From: Mycolicibacterium iranicum
GTDB taxonomy: Bacteria > Actinomycetota > Actinomycetes > Mycobacteriales > Mycobacteriaceae
Assembly (NCBI RefSeq): GCF_014190915.1
Contig: NZ_JACHVU010000009.1
Location: forward strand, 62,001 to 126,000
DNA length: 64,000 nt
Direction: 5' to 3'
Shown here: in pieces, positions 18,294 through 26,757 of the stretch
How the letters are laid out: each line of letters starts with the position of its first letter
Position numbering within the stretch: position 1 is the stretch's first letter
The notes under the pieces: model-generated
The model's input: the letters and a program-made list of their open reading frames with translations, nothing else
What the model was told of the DNA's origin: nothing
Database searches by the model: none
Made by a program: the position numbers and the translations under genes

Positions 18294-19154
18294 ATGAAAC
18301 TGTCGGGTGTCGGTCTGTGGAGTTCGCAACTGCGATACGGAAATCCGGAGGAGGCAGCCGACGCGGCCGCCGAACTCGACGGGCTGGGGTTCACCGCGCT
18401 CTGGATTCCCGACGTCGGCGGCCCAGTGCTGGACTCGGTCGAGAGCCTGCTGTCGGCCACCGAGAAGACGGTCATCGCGACCGGCATCCTGAACCTCTGG
18501 ATGCACGAGCCCGCCGAGGTCGCGACCCGCTACGCGGCGCTGACCGACGCACACGGGGAGCGGTTCCTGCTCGGCATCGGCGTCAGCCACGCCCCGCTGA
18601 TCGACTCGAAGGAGCCGGGCCTCTACCGCAAGCCGCTGGCCGCGACCGAGAAGTTCCTCGACGCCATCGACGCCTCACCCCAGCCGGTGCCCACGGCCAA
18701 CCGGGTGCTGGCCGCACTCGGCCCCAAGATGCTGCAGTTGTCGGCCACCAAGGCCGGCGGCGCGCACCCGTACCTGAGCACGCCGACGCACACCGCGCAG
18801 GCCCGCGAGGTACTCGGCCAGGGCCCGCTGCTGCTGCCCGAACAGACGGTCCTGCTGACCGACGACCGCGACGAGGCCCGTCAGATCGGAACGGATTGGC
18901 TGCGTTCCTATCTCGCGCTGCCGAACTATGCGAACAACCTGCTGCGGCTCGGGTTCACCGAGGACGACCTGTCCTCGGTGAGCGACCGGGTCTTCGACGC
19001 GCTGATCGCGTGGGGTGACGAGGACGCCGTGAAGAGCCGCGTCACCGAACACCTCGACGCCGGGGCCGACCACGTGTGCGTGCAGGTGCTCACCGCCGAC
19101 CCGCGGGAGTTCCCGCGCGAGCAGTGGCGCCGGCTGGCCGACGCGCTGCTGTGA
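18294..19154 (+). CDS. Luciferase-like F420-dependent oxidoreductase
   Basis: 286-aa (beta/alpha)8 protein of the luciferase-like superfamily, mycobacterial F420-type subgroup: MKLSGVGLWSSQLRYG at the N-terminus, LGFTALWIPDVGG near 35, ATGILNLW near 65, a glycine-rich LGIGVSH near 100 and LAALGPKML near 140. A start at ATG 18282 (adding MSRP) is equally possible. It is divergent from the NTF2-like gene and convergent with the HemW-like gene. The substrate is unknown; close relatives are annotated as F420-dependent class oxidoreductases. Confidence 0.78.
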   Translation: MKLSGVGLWSSQLRYGNPEEAADAAAELDGLGFTALWIPDVGGPVLDSVESLLSATEKTVIATGILNLWMHEPAEVATRYAALTDAHGERFLLGIGVSHAPLIDSKEPGLYRKPLAATEKFLDAIDASPQPVPTANRVLAALGPKMLQLSATKAGGAHPYLSTPTHTAQAREVLGQGPLLLPEQTVLLTDDRDEARQIGTDWLRSYLALPNYANNLLRLGFTEDDLSSVSDRVFDALIAWGDEDAVKSRVTEHLDAGADHVCVQVLTADPREFPREQWRRLADALL

Positions 19155-19172
19155 CCTCCCCCCGGTAGCGGC

Positions 19173-20357
19173 TCAGGTCAGCAGATCCCGCACCACCGCG
19201 TCGGCGAGCAGCCGGCCCCGGTCGGTCAGCACCAGGTGCGGGCCCTCGGCGCGCAGCAGTCCGTCGCGGACGGCCTGCGCGGCGCGGTCGCGCTCCTGGT
19301 CGGAGAGCGTCGCGGCGGGCAGGCCCGTGCGCAGCCGCACGCCGAGCATCACGTCCTCGACGTGTGCGGTGTCGGCGTCGAGCACCTCGAAGTCGGCGAC
19401 GGGCAGTTCGCCGGCGTCCAGCACGGAGGCATAGGCGTTGGGGTGCTTGACATTCCACCACCGCGTGGCGTCGAGGTGGCTGTGCGCACCCGGCCCGGCG
19501 CCCCACCACTGGCCGCCGTTCCAGTAGCCGATGTTGTGCCGGCACTCCCCGCCGGCGCGGCTCCAGTTCGACACCTCGTACCAGTCGAACCCGGCGTCGC
19601 CGAGGCGGCGGTCGAGCAGTTCGTAGCGGCGGGCGTGGACGTCGTCGTCCGGGGCCGGGATCTCGCCGCGGCGCACCCGCCGGGCCAGCGCCGTCCCGTC
19701 TTCGACGATCAGCGCGTACCCGGAGACGTGGTCGACTCCGGCCTCGATGGCCGCATCCGCCGACCGCAGCAGGTCTTCGTCGCTCTCCCCCGGCGTGCCG
19801 TAGATGAGGTCGAGGTTGACGTGGTCGAAGCCCTCGGCGCGGGCCTCCCGCGCGGCGGCGACCGCGCGGCCGGGCGCGTGCACCCGGTCCAGGGCGGCCA
19901 GCACGTGCGACGCCGTGGACTGCATGCCCAGCGAGATCCGCGTATAGCCCGCGGCGCGCACGCCCGCGAAGAAACGCGGCGACGTCGATTCCGGATTCGA
20001 CTCCGTGGTGACCTCCGCGCCGGGCGCCAGCACGAAGTGGTCGCGGATCCCGTCGAGCACGGCGCCGAGGCCGACGGCACCGAGCAGCGAGGGCGTCCCG
20101 CCTCCGACGAAGACCGTCTGCACCTCGGGTGGCGCGCCCAGGCGTTCGGCGGCGAGGCGCAACTCGGTGCGCAGCGCCGCGAGCCACCCGTCCGGGTTGG
20201 CTCCGCCGAGTTCGGCCGGGGTGTAGGTGTTGAAGTCGCAGTACCCGCAGCGAACCGCGCAGAACGGCACATGGATGTAGATGCCGAACGGCCGGTCCCG
20301 GTGGGCCCTGACCGGGGGCAGCTGCGTTCGCTGCCCGGCCTCCACGTGCGCTGTCAC
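19173..20357 (-). CDS. HemW/HemN-like radical SAM protein
   Basis: 394-aa radical SAM enzyme with the 4Fe-4S signature C33-x3-C37-x2-C40 (CAVRCGYC), the GGGTPSLL SAM-binding stretch and the HemN C-terminal domain. It is the counterpart of Rv2388c, annotated hemN. Members lacking the full HemN N-terminus usually act as the heme chaperone HemW rather than as oxygen-independent coproporphyrinogen III oxidase. The motif is C-x3-C-x2-C without the fourth cysteine of true HemN, which favours HemW. The start is GTG at 20357; the open frame extends far upstream but runs antisense to sirA. The gene is divergent from the sulfite reductase operon. Confidence 0.85.
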   Translation of the reverse strand: MTAHVEAGQRTQLPPVRAHRDRPFGIYIHVPFCAVRCGYCDFNTYTPAELGGANPDGWLAALRTELRLAAERLGAPPEVQTVFVGGGTPSLLGAVGLGAVLDGIRDHFVLAPGAEVTTESNPESTSPRFFAGVRAAGYTRISLGMQSTASHVLAALDRVHAPGRAVAAAREARAEGFDHVNLDLIYGTPGESDEDLLRSADAAIEAGVDHVSGYALIVEDGTALARRVRRGEIPAPDDDVHARRYELLDRRLGDAGFDWYEVSNWSRAGGECRHNIGYWNGGQWWGAGPGAHSHLDATRWWNVKHPNAYASVLDAGELPVADFEVLDADTAHVEDVMLGVRLRTGLPAATLSDQERDRAAQAVRDGLLRAEGPHLVLTDRGRLLADAVVRDLLT

Positions 20358-20437
20358 CGTCCCAGTCTCCCAGAACGGCGTTTCGCTCAGCGTGAGCGGA
20401 AAAATCGGCCGGTTAGGGCTGGTGCGGGTGTCCGTGG

Positions 20438-20443
20438 CACAAT
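20438..20443 (+). promoter_or_regulatory. -10 element of the sirA leader transcript
   Basis: CACAAT lies exactly seven bases before the GTG at 20451, the spacing expected if transcription begins at the G of that GTG (leaderless). The same arrangement, TATTGT plus seven bases, precedes the other poly-cysteine leader at 31728. No convincing -35 is visible. Confidence 0.55.
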
Positions 20444-20450
20444 CGGTGGC

Positions 20451-20546
20451 GTGACTGCTGCCCACAGCTTCCCCCGCCGGGTCTCCCTGGTGGTGCGGCG
20501 TCATGTCGACTTCAAGCGCGTCTGTACCTGTTGCTGTCTTCGTTGA
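20451..20546 (+). CDS. Leaderless poly-cysteine leader peptide upstream of sirA
   Basis: 31-codon ORF starting at GTG 20451 and ending RVCTCCCLR, with Cys at positions 25, 27, 28 and 29 just before the stop. It contains RRHVDFKRV, like the RRHVDL-type leader peptides annotated near sulfur genes in other actinomycetes. Leaderless short ORFs with terminal Cys codons are described as cysteine-responsive attenuators in mycobacteria, including ahead of this operon in M. smegmatis. When charged tRNA-Cys is scarce, the ribosome would stall on the Cys codons and free the downstream sirA ribosome site. The peptide itself probably has no function. Confidence 0.85.
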   Translation: MTAAHSFPRRVSLVVRRHVDFKRVCTCCCLR

Positions 20547-20632
20547 CTTCGTAGACCTGCCATCAGCCCACAGCTGGCCGCCGGATCTGCGCCGCCGGAC
20601 AGCCCTCCGGTGACGAGCGCGATCTGAACGCC

Positions 20633-20649
20633 GGCTCCGACCAGGAGCC
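20633..20649 (+). promoter_or_regulatory. Hairpin covering the sirA Shine-Dalgarno
   Basis: GGCTCC (20633-20638), a five-base loop and GGAGCC (20644-20649) form a perfect six-pair stem. The right arm contains the GGAG ribosome-binding site of sirA, seven bases before its ATG. It could hide the site until a ribosome stalled on the upstream Cys codons changes the fold. Stalling occurs about 90 bases upstream, so an intermediate pairing partner is probably needed; that is inferred, not seen. Confidence 0.5.
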
Positions 20650-20654
20650 CCTTC

Positions 20655-22328
20655 ATGACCACAGCACAGAACAAGCCCGTGAAGCGCCCCCGCGGCGAGG
20701 GCCAGTGGGCGCTCGGCTACCGCGAGCCGCTCAACCCCAACGAACAGTCCAAGCGCGACGACAACCCGCTCAACGTGCGGGCGCGCATCGAGGACATCTA
20801 CGCCAAGAACGGCTTCGACAGCATCGACAAGGGTGACCTGCGCGGCCGTTTCCGCTGGTGGGGCCTCTACACCCAGCGCAAGCAGGGTTACGACGGCACC
20901 TGGACCGGCGACGAGAACACCGACATGCTCGAGGACTCGTTCTTCATGCTGCGTGTGCGCAGCGACGGCGGATCCCTCACCACCGCGGCGCTGCGCACCC
21001 TGGGCACCATCTCGACCGAGTTCGCCCGCGACACCGCCGACATCTCGGACCGGCAGAACGTGCAGTACCACTGGATCCGCGTCGAGGACATGCCGGAGAT
21101 CTGGCGGCGGCTGGACGAGGTCGGCCTGCAGACCACCGAGGCATGCGGCGACTGCCCCCGCGTCGTGCTCGGCTCGCCCCTGGCCGGCGACTCGCTCGAC
21201 GAGGTCATCGACGGCACCCCGGCGGTCAACGAGATCGTCAAGCGCTACATCGGCAAGCCCGAGTACTCCAACCTGCCGCGCAAGTTCAAGACCGCGATCT
21301 CCGGCCTGCAGGACGTCGTCCACGAGACCAACGACGTCGCCTTCATCGGCGTCGTGCACCCCGAACACGGCCCGGGCTTCGACCTGTGGGTCGGCGGCGG
21401 TCTGTCCACGAATCCGATGCTGGGGCAGCGGGTCGGCGCGTGGGTGCCGCTCGACGAGGTCCCCGACGTGTGGGAGGGCGTGGTCAGCGTCTTCCGGGAC
21501 TACGGCTACCGTCGCCTGCGCTCCAAGGCGCGCCTGAAGTTCCTGATCAAGGACTGGGGCGTGGAGAAATTCCGGGAAGTTCTGGAGACCGAGTACCTGA
21601 AGCGGCGGCTGATCGACGGTCCCGCACCTGATCCGGTGACCCGACCGATCGACCACGTCGGCGTCCAGAAGCTCAAGAACGGCCTCAACGCCGTGGGTGT
21701 CGCACCCATCGCCGGGCGCGTGTCCGGCACCATCCTGACGAAGGTCGCCGACCTGGCCGAGTCCGTCGGCAGCAACCGGGTGCGCTTCACGCCGTACCAG
21801 AAGCTGATCGTGCTCGACGTGCCCGACGAGAAGCTCGAGGAGCTGCGTGCCGGCCTCGACGCCCTCGGCCTGCCGTCGAGCCCGTCACACTGGCGCCGCA
21901 ATCTGATGGCCTGCACCGGCATCGAGTACTGCAAGCTCAGCTTCGCCGAGACGCGCAGCCGGTCGCAGGTGCTGGTGCCGGAGCTGGAGAAGCGCCTCGA
22001 GGACATCAACGCCCAGCTCGACGTGCCGGTCACGATCAACATCAACGGCTGCCCGAACTCGTGCGCCCGTATCCAGGTCGCCGACATCGGGTTCAAGGGC
22101 CAGATGATCGACGACGGGGACGGGCCCGAGGAGGGTTTCCAGGTCCATCTCGGGGGAAGCCTGGGCCTGGACAGCGGTTTCGGCCGCAAGCTGCGCCAGC
22201 ACAAGGTGCTCTCCACCGAACTCGGTGACTACATCGAGCGGGTTGTTCGCAACTTCGTGAAACAACGGGAGCAGGGTGAGCGTTTCGCTACGTGGGCTCT
22301 TCGAGCAGACGACGCGGATTTGAGGTAA
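20655..22328 (+). CDS. sirA: SirA, ferredoxin-dependent sulfite reductase
   Basis: 557-aa assimilatory sulfite reductase that reduces sulfite to sulfide with siroheme and a 4Fe-4S cluster. Cluster ligands are Cys420 and Cys426 (CTGIEYC) and Cys466 and Cys470 (NGCPNSC), giving C-x5-C...C-x3-C. Tyr72 (WWGLYTQRKQ) and Cys164 (TEACGDC) match the Tyr69-Cys161 side-chain cross-link reported in the M. tuberculosis enzyme (Rv2391, once called NirA), allowing for a three-residue offset. The ATG at 20655 is preceded by GGAG inside a hairpin. It is the first structural gene after the poly-Cys leader and is followed three bases later by cysH. Confidence 0.94.
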   Translation: MTTAQNKPVKRPRGEGQWALGYREPLNPNEQSKRDDNPLNVRARIEDIYAKNGFDSIDKGDLRGRFRWWGLYTQRKQGYDGTWTGDENTDMLEDSFFMLRVRSDGGSLTTAALRTLGTISTEFARDTADISDRQNVQYHWIRVEDMPEIWRRLDEVGLQTTEACGDCPRVVLGSPLAGDSLDEVIDGTPAVNEIVKRYIGKPEYSNLPRKFKTAISGLQDVVHETNDVAFIGVVHPEHGPGFDLWVGGGLSTNPMLGQRVGAWVPLDEVPDVWEGVVSVFRDYGYRRLRSKARLKFLIKDWGVEKFREVLETEYLKRRLIDGPAPDPVTRPIDHVGVQKLKNGLNAVGVAPIAGRVSGTILTKVADLAESVGSNRVRFTPYQKLIVLDVPDEKLEELRAGLDALGLPSSPSHWRRNLMACTGIEYCKLSFAETRSRSQVLVPELEKRLEDINAQLDVPVTININGCPNSCARIQVADIGFKGQMIDDGDGPEEGFQVHLGGSLGLDSGFGRKLRQHKVLSTELGDYIERVVRNFVKQREQGERFATWALRADDADLR

Positions 22329-22331
22329 CGC

Positions 22332-23063
22332 ATGACCGACACGATGAGTGAGATCGACCTGCAGCAGCTCGCCGAGCGCGGGGCCGCCGAACTGGGCCCG
22401 CACGCCACAGCCGACGAGCTCCTGCGCTGGACCGACGAGAATTTCGGCGGCGCCGGCGGGTCGGCTGATCGATCCGGTTACATCGTGGCGTCGAACATGC
22501 AGGACGCGGTGCTGGTGGATCTGGCGGCGAAGGTTCGCCCGGGCGTGGACGTGTTGTTCCTGGACACGGGCTACCACTTCGTCGAGACGATCGGCACCCG
22601 CGACGCGGTCGAGGCGGTGTACGACGTGAACGTCGTCAACGTCCGTCCCGAGAAGACCGTCGCCGAGCAGGATGCGCTCTTCGGCAAGAACCTGTTCGAG
22701 CGCAGTGCCAACGAGTGCTGCCGTATGCGCAAGGTCGAACCGCTGTCGAAGGCGCTGCGCGGGTACTCGGCGTGGGTGACCGGAATCCGGCGGGTCGAGG
22801 CGCCGACCCGTGCCAACGCCCCGCTGATCAGCTGGGACAAGGCTTTCGGACTCGTCAAGATTAACCCGCTGGCGGCGTGGACCGACGACGAGATGCAGGA
22901 CTACATCGACGCCCACGGCATCCTGGTCAACCCCCTGGTCGACGAGGGTTACCCGTCGATCGGCTGCGCACCGTGCACCAACAAGCCCGTCGAGGGCGCC
23001 GATCCGCGCAGCGGTCGCTGGGCGGGCCAGGCGAAGACCGAATGCGGTCTGCACGCGTCGTGA
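22332..23063 (+). CDS. cysH: CysH, 4Fe-4S adenylylsulfate (APS) reductase
   Basis: 243-aa enzyme reducing APS to sulfite. The iron-sulfur motif that distinguishes APS reductases from cluster-free PAPS reductases is complete: Cys129-Cys130 (ECCRMRK) and Cys212-x2-Cys215 (CAPC). The C-terminal catalytic ECGLH is present with Cys238. It lies three bases after sirA and overlaps the chelatase gene by four, so the three are one operon supplying sulfite, sulfide and siroheme. A start at the internal ATG 22344 (MSEID) is also possible. Confidence 0.95.
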   Translation: MTDTMSEIDLQQLAERGAAELGPHATADELLRWTDENFGGAGGSADRSGYIVASNMQDAVLVDLAAKVRPGVDVLFLDTGYHFVETIGTRDAVEAVYDVNVVNVRPEKTVAEQDALFGKNLFERSANECCRMRKVEPLSKALRGYSAWVTGIRRVEAPTRANAPLISWDKAFGLVKINPLAAWTDDEMQDYIDAHGILVNPLVDEGYPSIGCAPCTNKPVEGADPRSGRWAGQAKTECGLHAS

Positions 23064-23770
23064 CCCCGACGCTCGTCCTGACGGCACACGGCAGCGCCGA
23101 CCCGCGGTCCGCGGCGACGGCGCGGGAGATCGTCGCCTGCATCCGCCGGCTCCGCCCGGGCCTGGACGCCCGGATCGCGTTCTGCGAGCAGAATGCTCCG
23201 AACCTCCGCGACGTGCTCGCCGCAGTGCGGGGCGGGCGCGCCGTGGTGGTGCCGCTGCTGCTGGCCGACGCGTACCACGCCCGGGTCGACATTCCGGCCA
23301 TGATCGCCAACTCCGGCACCGACGCCTGCCGCGCCGAGGTGCTGGGCGAGGACGACCGGCTGATCCACGTGCTGCGGCAGCGGCTGGAACACGCGGGCGT
23401 GTCGCGGCTCGACCCGCGGGTCGGGGTGCTCGTCACCGCGGTCGGCTCGTCGCGGCCCACGGCCAATGAACGCACGGCGACGGTGGCCCACGAACTCACG
23501 CTGACCACACGCTGGGCCGCGGCCACCGCGTTCGCGACCGGCCCGCAACCGACGCTCGCCGAGGCGGCCGACCGGCTGCGTGCCGGCGGCGCGACGCGGC
23601 TGGTCATCGCGCCGTGGTTCCTCGCGCACGGCCGCATCACCGACCGGGTGAAAGCTTTCGCCGAGACCCAGGGCATCGCGATGTCCGCACCGCTGGGCGC
23701 GCACCGACAGGTCGCCGAAACCGTCCTCGACCGGTTCGACGCCGCACTCGCGCTGCGCGCCGCGGCCTGA
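23060..23770 (+). CDS. Sirohydrochlorin ferrochelatase (CheL/Che1, CbiX/SirB type)
   Basis: 236-aa class II chelatase that would insert iron into sirohydrochlorin to make the siroheme used by SirA. Two half-domains are visible: TLVLTAHGSADPRS at the N-terminus, with the metal-binding histidine of HGS, and LLLADAYHARVDIP near 70 with the second histidine. The second half repeats the fold (GVLVTAVGSSRP, VIAPWFLAHGRI). The start GTG at 23060 overlaps the cysH stop (GTGA); an upstream ATG at 23042 would add six residues. It corresponds to Rv2393. Insertion of cobalt instead of iron cannot be excluded by sequence, but the context favours iron. Confidence 0.86.
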   Translation: MTPTLVLTAHGSADPRSAATAREIVACIRRLRPGLDARIAFCEQNAPNLRDVLAAVRGGRAVVVPLLLADAYHARVDIPAMIANSGTDACRAEVLGEDDRLIHVLRQRLEHAGVSRLDPRVGVLVTAVGSSRPTANERTATVAHELTLTTRWAAATAFATGPQPTLAEAADRLRAGGATRLVIAPWFLAHGRITDRVKAFAETQGIAMSAPLGAHRQVAETVLDRFDAALALRAAA

Positions 23771-23810
23771 CCGGCACCTGCTGCGGCACCCACACGAATA
23801 CGGTGGGGCG

Positions 23811-25280
23811 ATGAGATTCGACGAGTACCGCAGCCACGACGCGACCGGACTGGCCAAGCTGGTCGCCGACAACGAGGTGTCGGCGTCCGAACTGCTCGCT
23901 GTGGCCCGCGAACGGGCCGCCGAGGTGAACCCCCGCATCAACGCCATCGTCCGCGACATCCCGGCCTCGCCGTCCCCGGATCTCACGGGGCCGTTCGCGG
24001 GGGTGCCGTTCCTGATCAAGGACCTCGCTCAGGACTATGCCGGCCTTCCGTCTTCGAACGGCTCCCGCTCGCTGGCGTCCACCCCGGTCGCCGAGCACTC
24101 GACCGTCGTCCGACGCTGGCTCGACGCGGGGCTGGTGATCTTCGGCAAGACCAACCTGCCCGAGTTCGGCGCGAAAGGCATCTCCGAGCCCGAGCTGTGG
24201 GGACCGGCGCGCAACCCGTGGAACACCGACCGCACGCCGGGCGGATCGTCGGGCGGGTCGGCCGCAGCCGTGGCGGCCGGGATCGTGCCGTGTGCAGGCG
24301 CCAACGACGGCGGCGGCTCGATCCGCATACCGGCCGCGTGCTGCGGCCTCGTGGGCCTGAAACCCAGCCGCGGTCTGACCCCGACCGGGCCGCTCACCGG
24401 CGAGTCGATGCACGGCGCCGCGGTGCAGGGCGTGGTGTCGCGGACCGTGCGCGACACCGCCGCGATGTTCGACGTGATTGCCGGCGGCGAGACCTGGGGC
24501 CCCTACTCGCCGCACATGCCCGAGTCACCCCTGGCCTCGTGCGTCGGCGCGGATCCGGGCCGGCTCCGGATCGGGGTGCGGGTGCCTTCGGCCATCACAC
24601 CGCAGCCGCACCGGGAAGCGGTCGAGGCGGTCGAGGCCACCGTGCGCGCGCTGACCGATCTCGGCCACCACGTCGAGGAGCTCCCGCAGGCGCCGTTCGA
24701 CGACGCAGCACTGGCGCGCGACTTCCTGCTGACGTGGTTCGTCTACGTCGCCTGGCAGATCGACGAGGCCAAACGCGTCTCCGGTGCCGGCGACGACGCG
24801 TTCGAGCGCGACACCCTGATCATGGCCGCGCTCGGGCGCGCGACGAGCAGCGTCGACTACGTCGATGCCGTCGCCCGCCGCCACGAGCACACCCGCCGGC
24901 TCACGACATTCTTCGAGGACTACGACCTTCTGCTGACGCCCACGCTGGCCACCCCGCCCCCGTCGATCGGTGAGTTCGATCTCCCCGTGGCGCTGCAGCG
25001 GGCGTCGGACGTTCTGCTCAAGACCAGGACGGCGAGGTTCCTGCGCTTCACCAAGATCGTCGACGACATGGTCGACAAGAACCTGGGCTGGGTGCCGTAC
25101 ACGCAGTTGGCGAATCTCACTGGGCGACCGGCGATTTCACTCCCCCTGCACTGGACCGCCGACGGTCTGCCTCTCGGTGTCCAGTTCGTCGCGCCGTTGA
25201 CGGGCGAGGCGCTGCTGATCACGCTGGCCGCCCAACTGGAGGAGGCACTGCCGTGGGCGGACCGGGTGGCTCCGCTCTGA
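23811..25280 (+). CDS. Amidase (amidase-signature family)
   Basis: 489-aa amidohydrolase with the Ser-cisSer-Lys triad of the signature family: Lys70 (PFLIKDL), the cis-serine in PGGSSGGSAAA (about 147) and nucleophile Ser170 in DGGGSIRIPAACCGLVGLKPSRG. It hydrolyses a carboxylic amide; the substrate is unknown. The start is ATG at 23811, 40 bases after the chelatase stop, so it may be read from the sulfur operon but shows no sulfur link. Length is normal for the family. Confidence 0.87.
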   Translation: MRFDEYRSHDATGLAKLVADNEVSASELLAVARERAAEVNPRINAIVRDIPASPSPDLTGPFAGVPFLIKDLAQDYAGLPSSNGSRSLASTPVAEHSTVVRRWLDAGLVIFGKTNLPEFGAKGISEPELWGPARNPWNTDRTPGGSSGGSAAAVAAGIVPCAGANDGGGSIRIPAACCGLVGLKPSRGLTPTGPLTGESMHGAAVQGVVSRTVRDTAAMFDVIAGGETWGPYSPHMPESPLASCVGADPGRLRIGVRVPSAITPQPHREAVEAVEATVRALTDLGHHVEELPQAPFDDAALARDFLLTWFVYVAWQIDEAKRVSGAGDDAFERDTLIMAALGRATSSVDYVDAVARRHEHTRRLTTFFEDYDLLLTPTLATPPPSIGEFDLPVALQRASDVLLKTRTARFLRFTKIVDDMVDKNLGWVPYTQLANLTGRPAISLPLHWTADGLPLGVQFVAPLTGEALLITLAAQLEEALPWADRVAPL

Positions 25281-25306
25281 CAGCACCCTCCCAGGTTCGG
25301 TACTGT
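25277..25306 (+). promoter_or_regulatory. SigA-type promoter for the DUF21 gene pair
   Basis: CTGACA (25277-25282), 18 bases, then TACTGT (25301-25306) is a good housekeeping promoter. The -35 overlaps the amidase stop codon. The predicted transcript has a leader of about 75 bases before the ATG at 25390. Confidence 0.5.
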
Positions 25307-25389
25307 GGTTCTCGTTGCCCACCCCGGCCCGCTGCGGGCCCACTCACGAGCAAGGACTCGATGCAACCTCATAGACCCGAGGCGGTCTC

Positions 25390-26757
25390 ATGCTGACCGC
25401 CGTTCTCGGAATTCTTCTCGGCTTTCTCGTCGTCCTGGCCATCACCGCGCTCACCGGTTACTTCGTGGCTCAGGAATTCGCCTACATGGCGGTCGACCGC
25501 TCCCGCCTCAAGGCACGCGCCGAAGCCGGTGACGCCGCCGCCGGGCGGGCGCTGACCGTCACCCGCCGCACCTCGTTCATGCTCTCGGGCGCCCAGCTCG
25601 GCATCACCGTCACGGGCCTGCTGGTCGGTTACGTCGCCGAACCGTTGATCGGGCGGGGCTTCGAAACCCTGCTCGGCGGCAGCGGGATACCGACCGCCGT
25701 GGCGGTGGCACTCGGCGGCCTCGCCGCGATCGGGATATCGACGATCGTGCAGATGCTCTTCGGTGAGTTGTTCCCGAAGAACCTCGCGATCGCGCGGCCC
25801 GAACCCCTGGCCCGGTGGCTGGCGCTGTCGACGACGCTGTATCTGAAGCTGTTCGGTTGGCTCATCTGGCTCTTCGACCAGTCGTCGAACCTGCTTCTGC
25901 GAGTTCTCCGTATCGAGCCCGTCCATGATGTCGAGCACTCCGCGACGCCGCGCGACCTCGAGCACATCGTCGCCGCCTCCCGCGACGCCGGTGAGATCCC
26001 CCGCGAACTCTCGGCGCTGCTCGATCGCATCCTGGATTTCCCGACCAGCACCGCCGAGCACGCGATGATCCCCCGGTCGCGCGTCGACGCCGTGGCCGGC
26101 GACGAGCCGATTGCCGCAGTGCTGCAACGGATGTCGACCGGGCACACCCGCTATCCGGTGACCGGGGCGACCGCCGAGGACATCATCGGCGTCATCCATC
26201 TGCACGACCTGCTGGGTGTGCCGTCCCCGTCCGGCACCGCGCGGACGCACTGCCGGCCCGCCGTCGTCGTCCCCGAGACGTTGCCGCTGCCCAACGTGGT
26301 CCGCGAACTGGAGCAGGGCAGCGACGAGATGGCCGTGGTGATCGACGAATACGGCGGCTTCGCGGGCATCGTGACCATCGAGGATCTCGCCGAGGAACTG
26401 GTGGGCGAGATCGACGACGAACACGACACCGCCACCGAGGCCGACGTTCTCGTCGACGGGGACGGTTGGCTGCTCTCCGGCGACCTGCCGCTGGACGAAG
26501 CCGAACGCACCCTGGACCTGACCCTCCCGCCGGGTGACTACGAAACGGTGGCCGGCATGGTCATCGCCCACGGGATGGGGTTGCCCGAGGTCGGTGACGA
26601 GGTCGTCGTGGAACTCCCGGCCGACCCGGCCGACCTCGTCGACGACGGGACGCCGCCCACGCGACGGCTGACGGCGCAGGTGCGCTCGATCGAACGCCGG
26701 GTTCCGGCAACGGTGTTCGTCACCGTCGAGGTCACCCAGGAGGACACCGATGGGTAA
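25390..26757 (+). CDS. DUF21/CBS/CorC_HlyC membrane protein, first of pair
   Basis: 455-aa protein of the CNNM/CorC-like ion-transport family (often called hemolysin-like). A DUF21 membrane domain with several hydrophobic segments spans about 1-190 (LGILLGFLVVLAITALTGYFVA at the start, split by ALGGLAAIGISTIVQMLFGEL). A tandem CBS pair lies at about 205-330, including MIPRSRVDAVAGDE and VVIDEYGGFAGIVTIEDLAEE. A CorC_HlyC domain follows (WLLSGDLPLDEAE). Bacterial members are implicated in Mg or Co efflux; the substrate here is not known. It overlaps the next DUF21 gene by eight bases. Confidence 0.85.
   Translation: MLTAVLGILLGFLVVLAITALTGYFVAQEFAYMAVDRSRLKARAEAGDAAAGRALTVTRRTSFMLSGAQLGITVTGLLVGYVAEPLIGRGFETLLGGSGIPTAVAVALGGLAAIGISTIVQMLFGELFPKNLAIARPEPLARWLALSTTLYLKLFGWLIWLFDQSSNLLLRVLRIEPVHDVEHSATPRDLEHIVAASRDAGEIPRELSALLDRILDFPTSTAEHAMIPRSRVDAVAGDEPIAAVLQRMSTGHTRYPVTGATAEDIIGVIHLHDLLGVPSPSGTARTHCRPAVVVPETLPLPNVVRELEQGSDEMAVVIDEYGGFAGIVTIEDLAEELVGEIDDEHDTATEADVLVDGDGWLLSGDLPLDEAERTLDLTLPPGDYETVAGMVIAHGMGLPEVGDEVVVELPADPADLVDDGTPPTRRLTAQVRSIERRVPATVFVTVEVTQEDTDG

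Noticed and set aside
20590..20611. CCGCCGGA / CCGCCGGA pair between the sirA leader and sirA
   Set aside because: It is a direct, not inverted, repeat and cannot form a stem by itself.
25307..25389. Possible metal riboswitch before the DUF21 genes
   Set aside because: The leader is only about 75 bases and contains no recognisable M-box or Mn (yybP-ykoY) core; no claim can be made.
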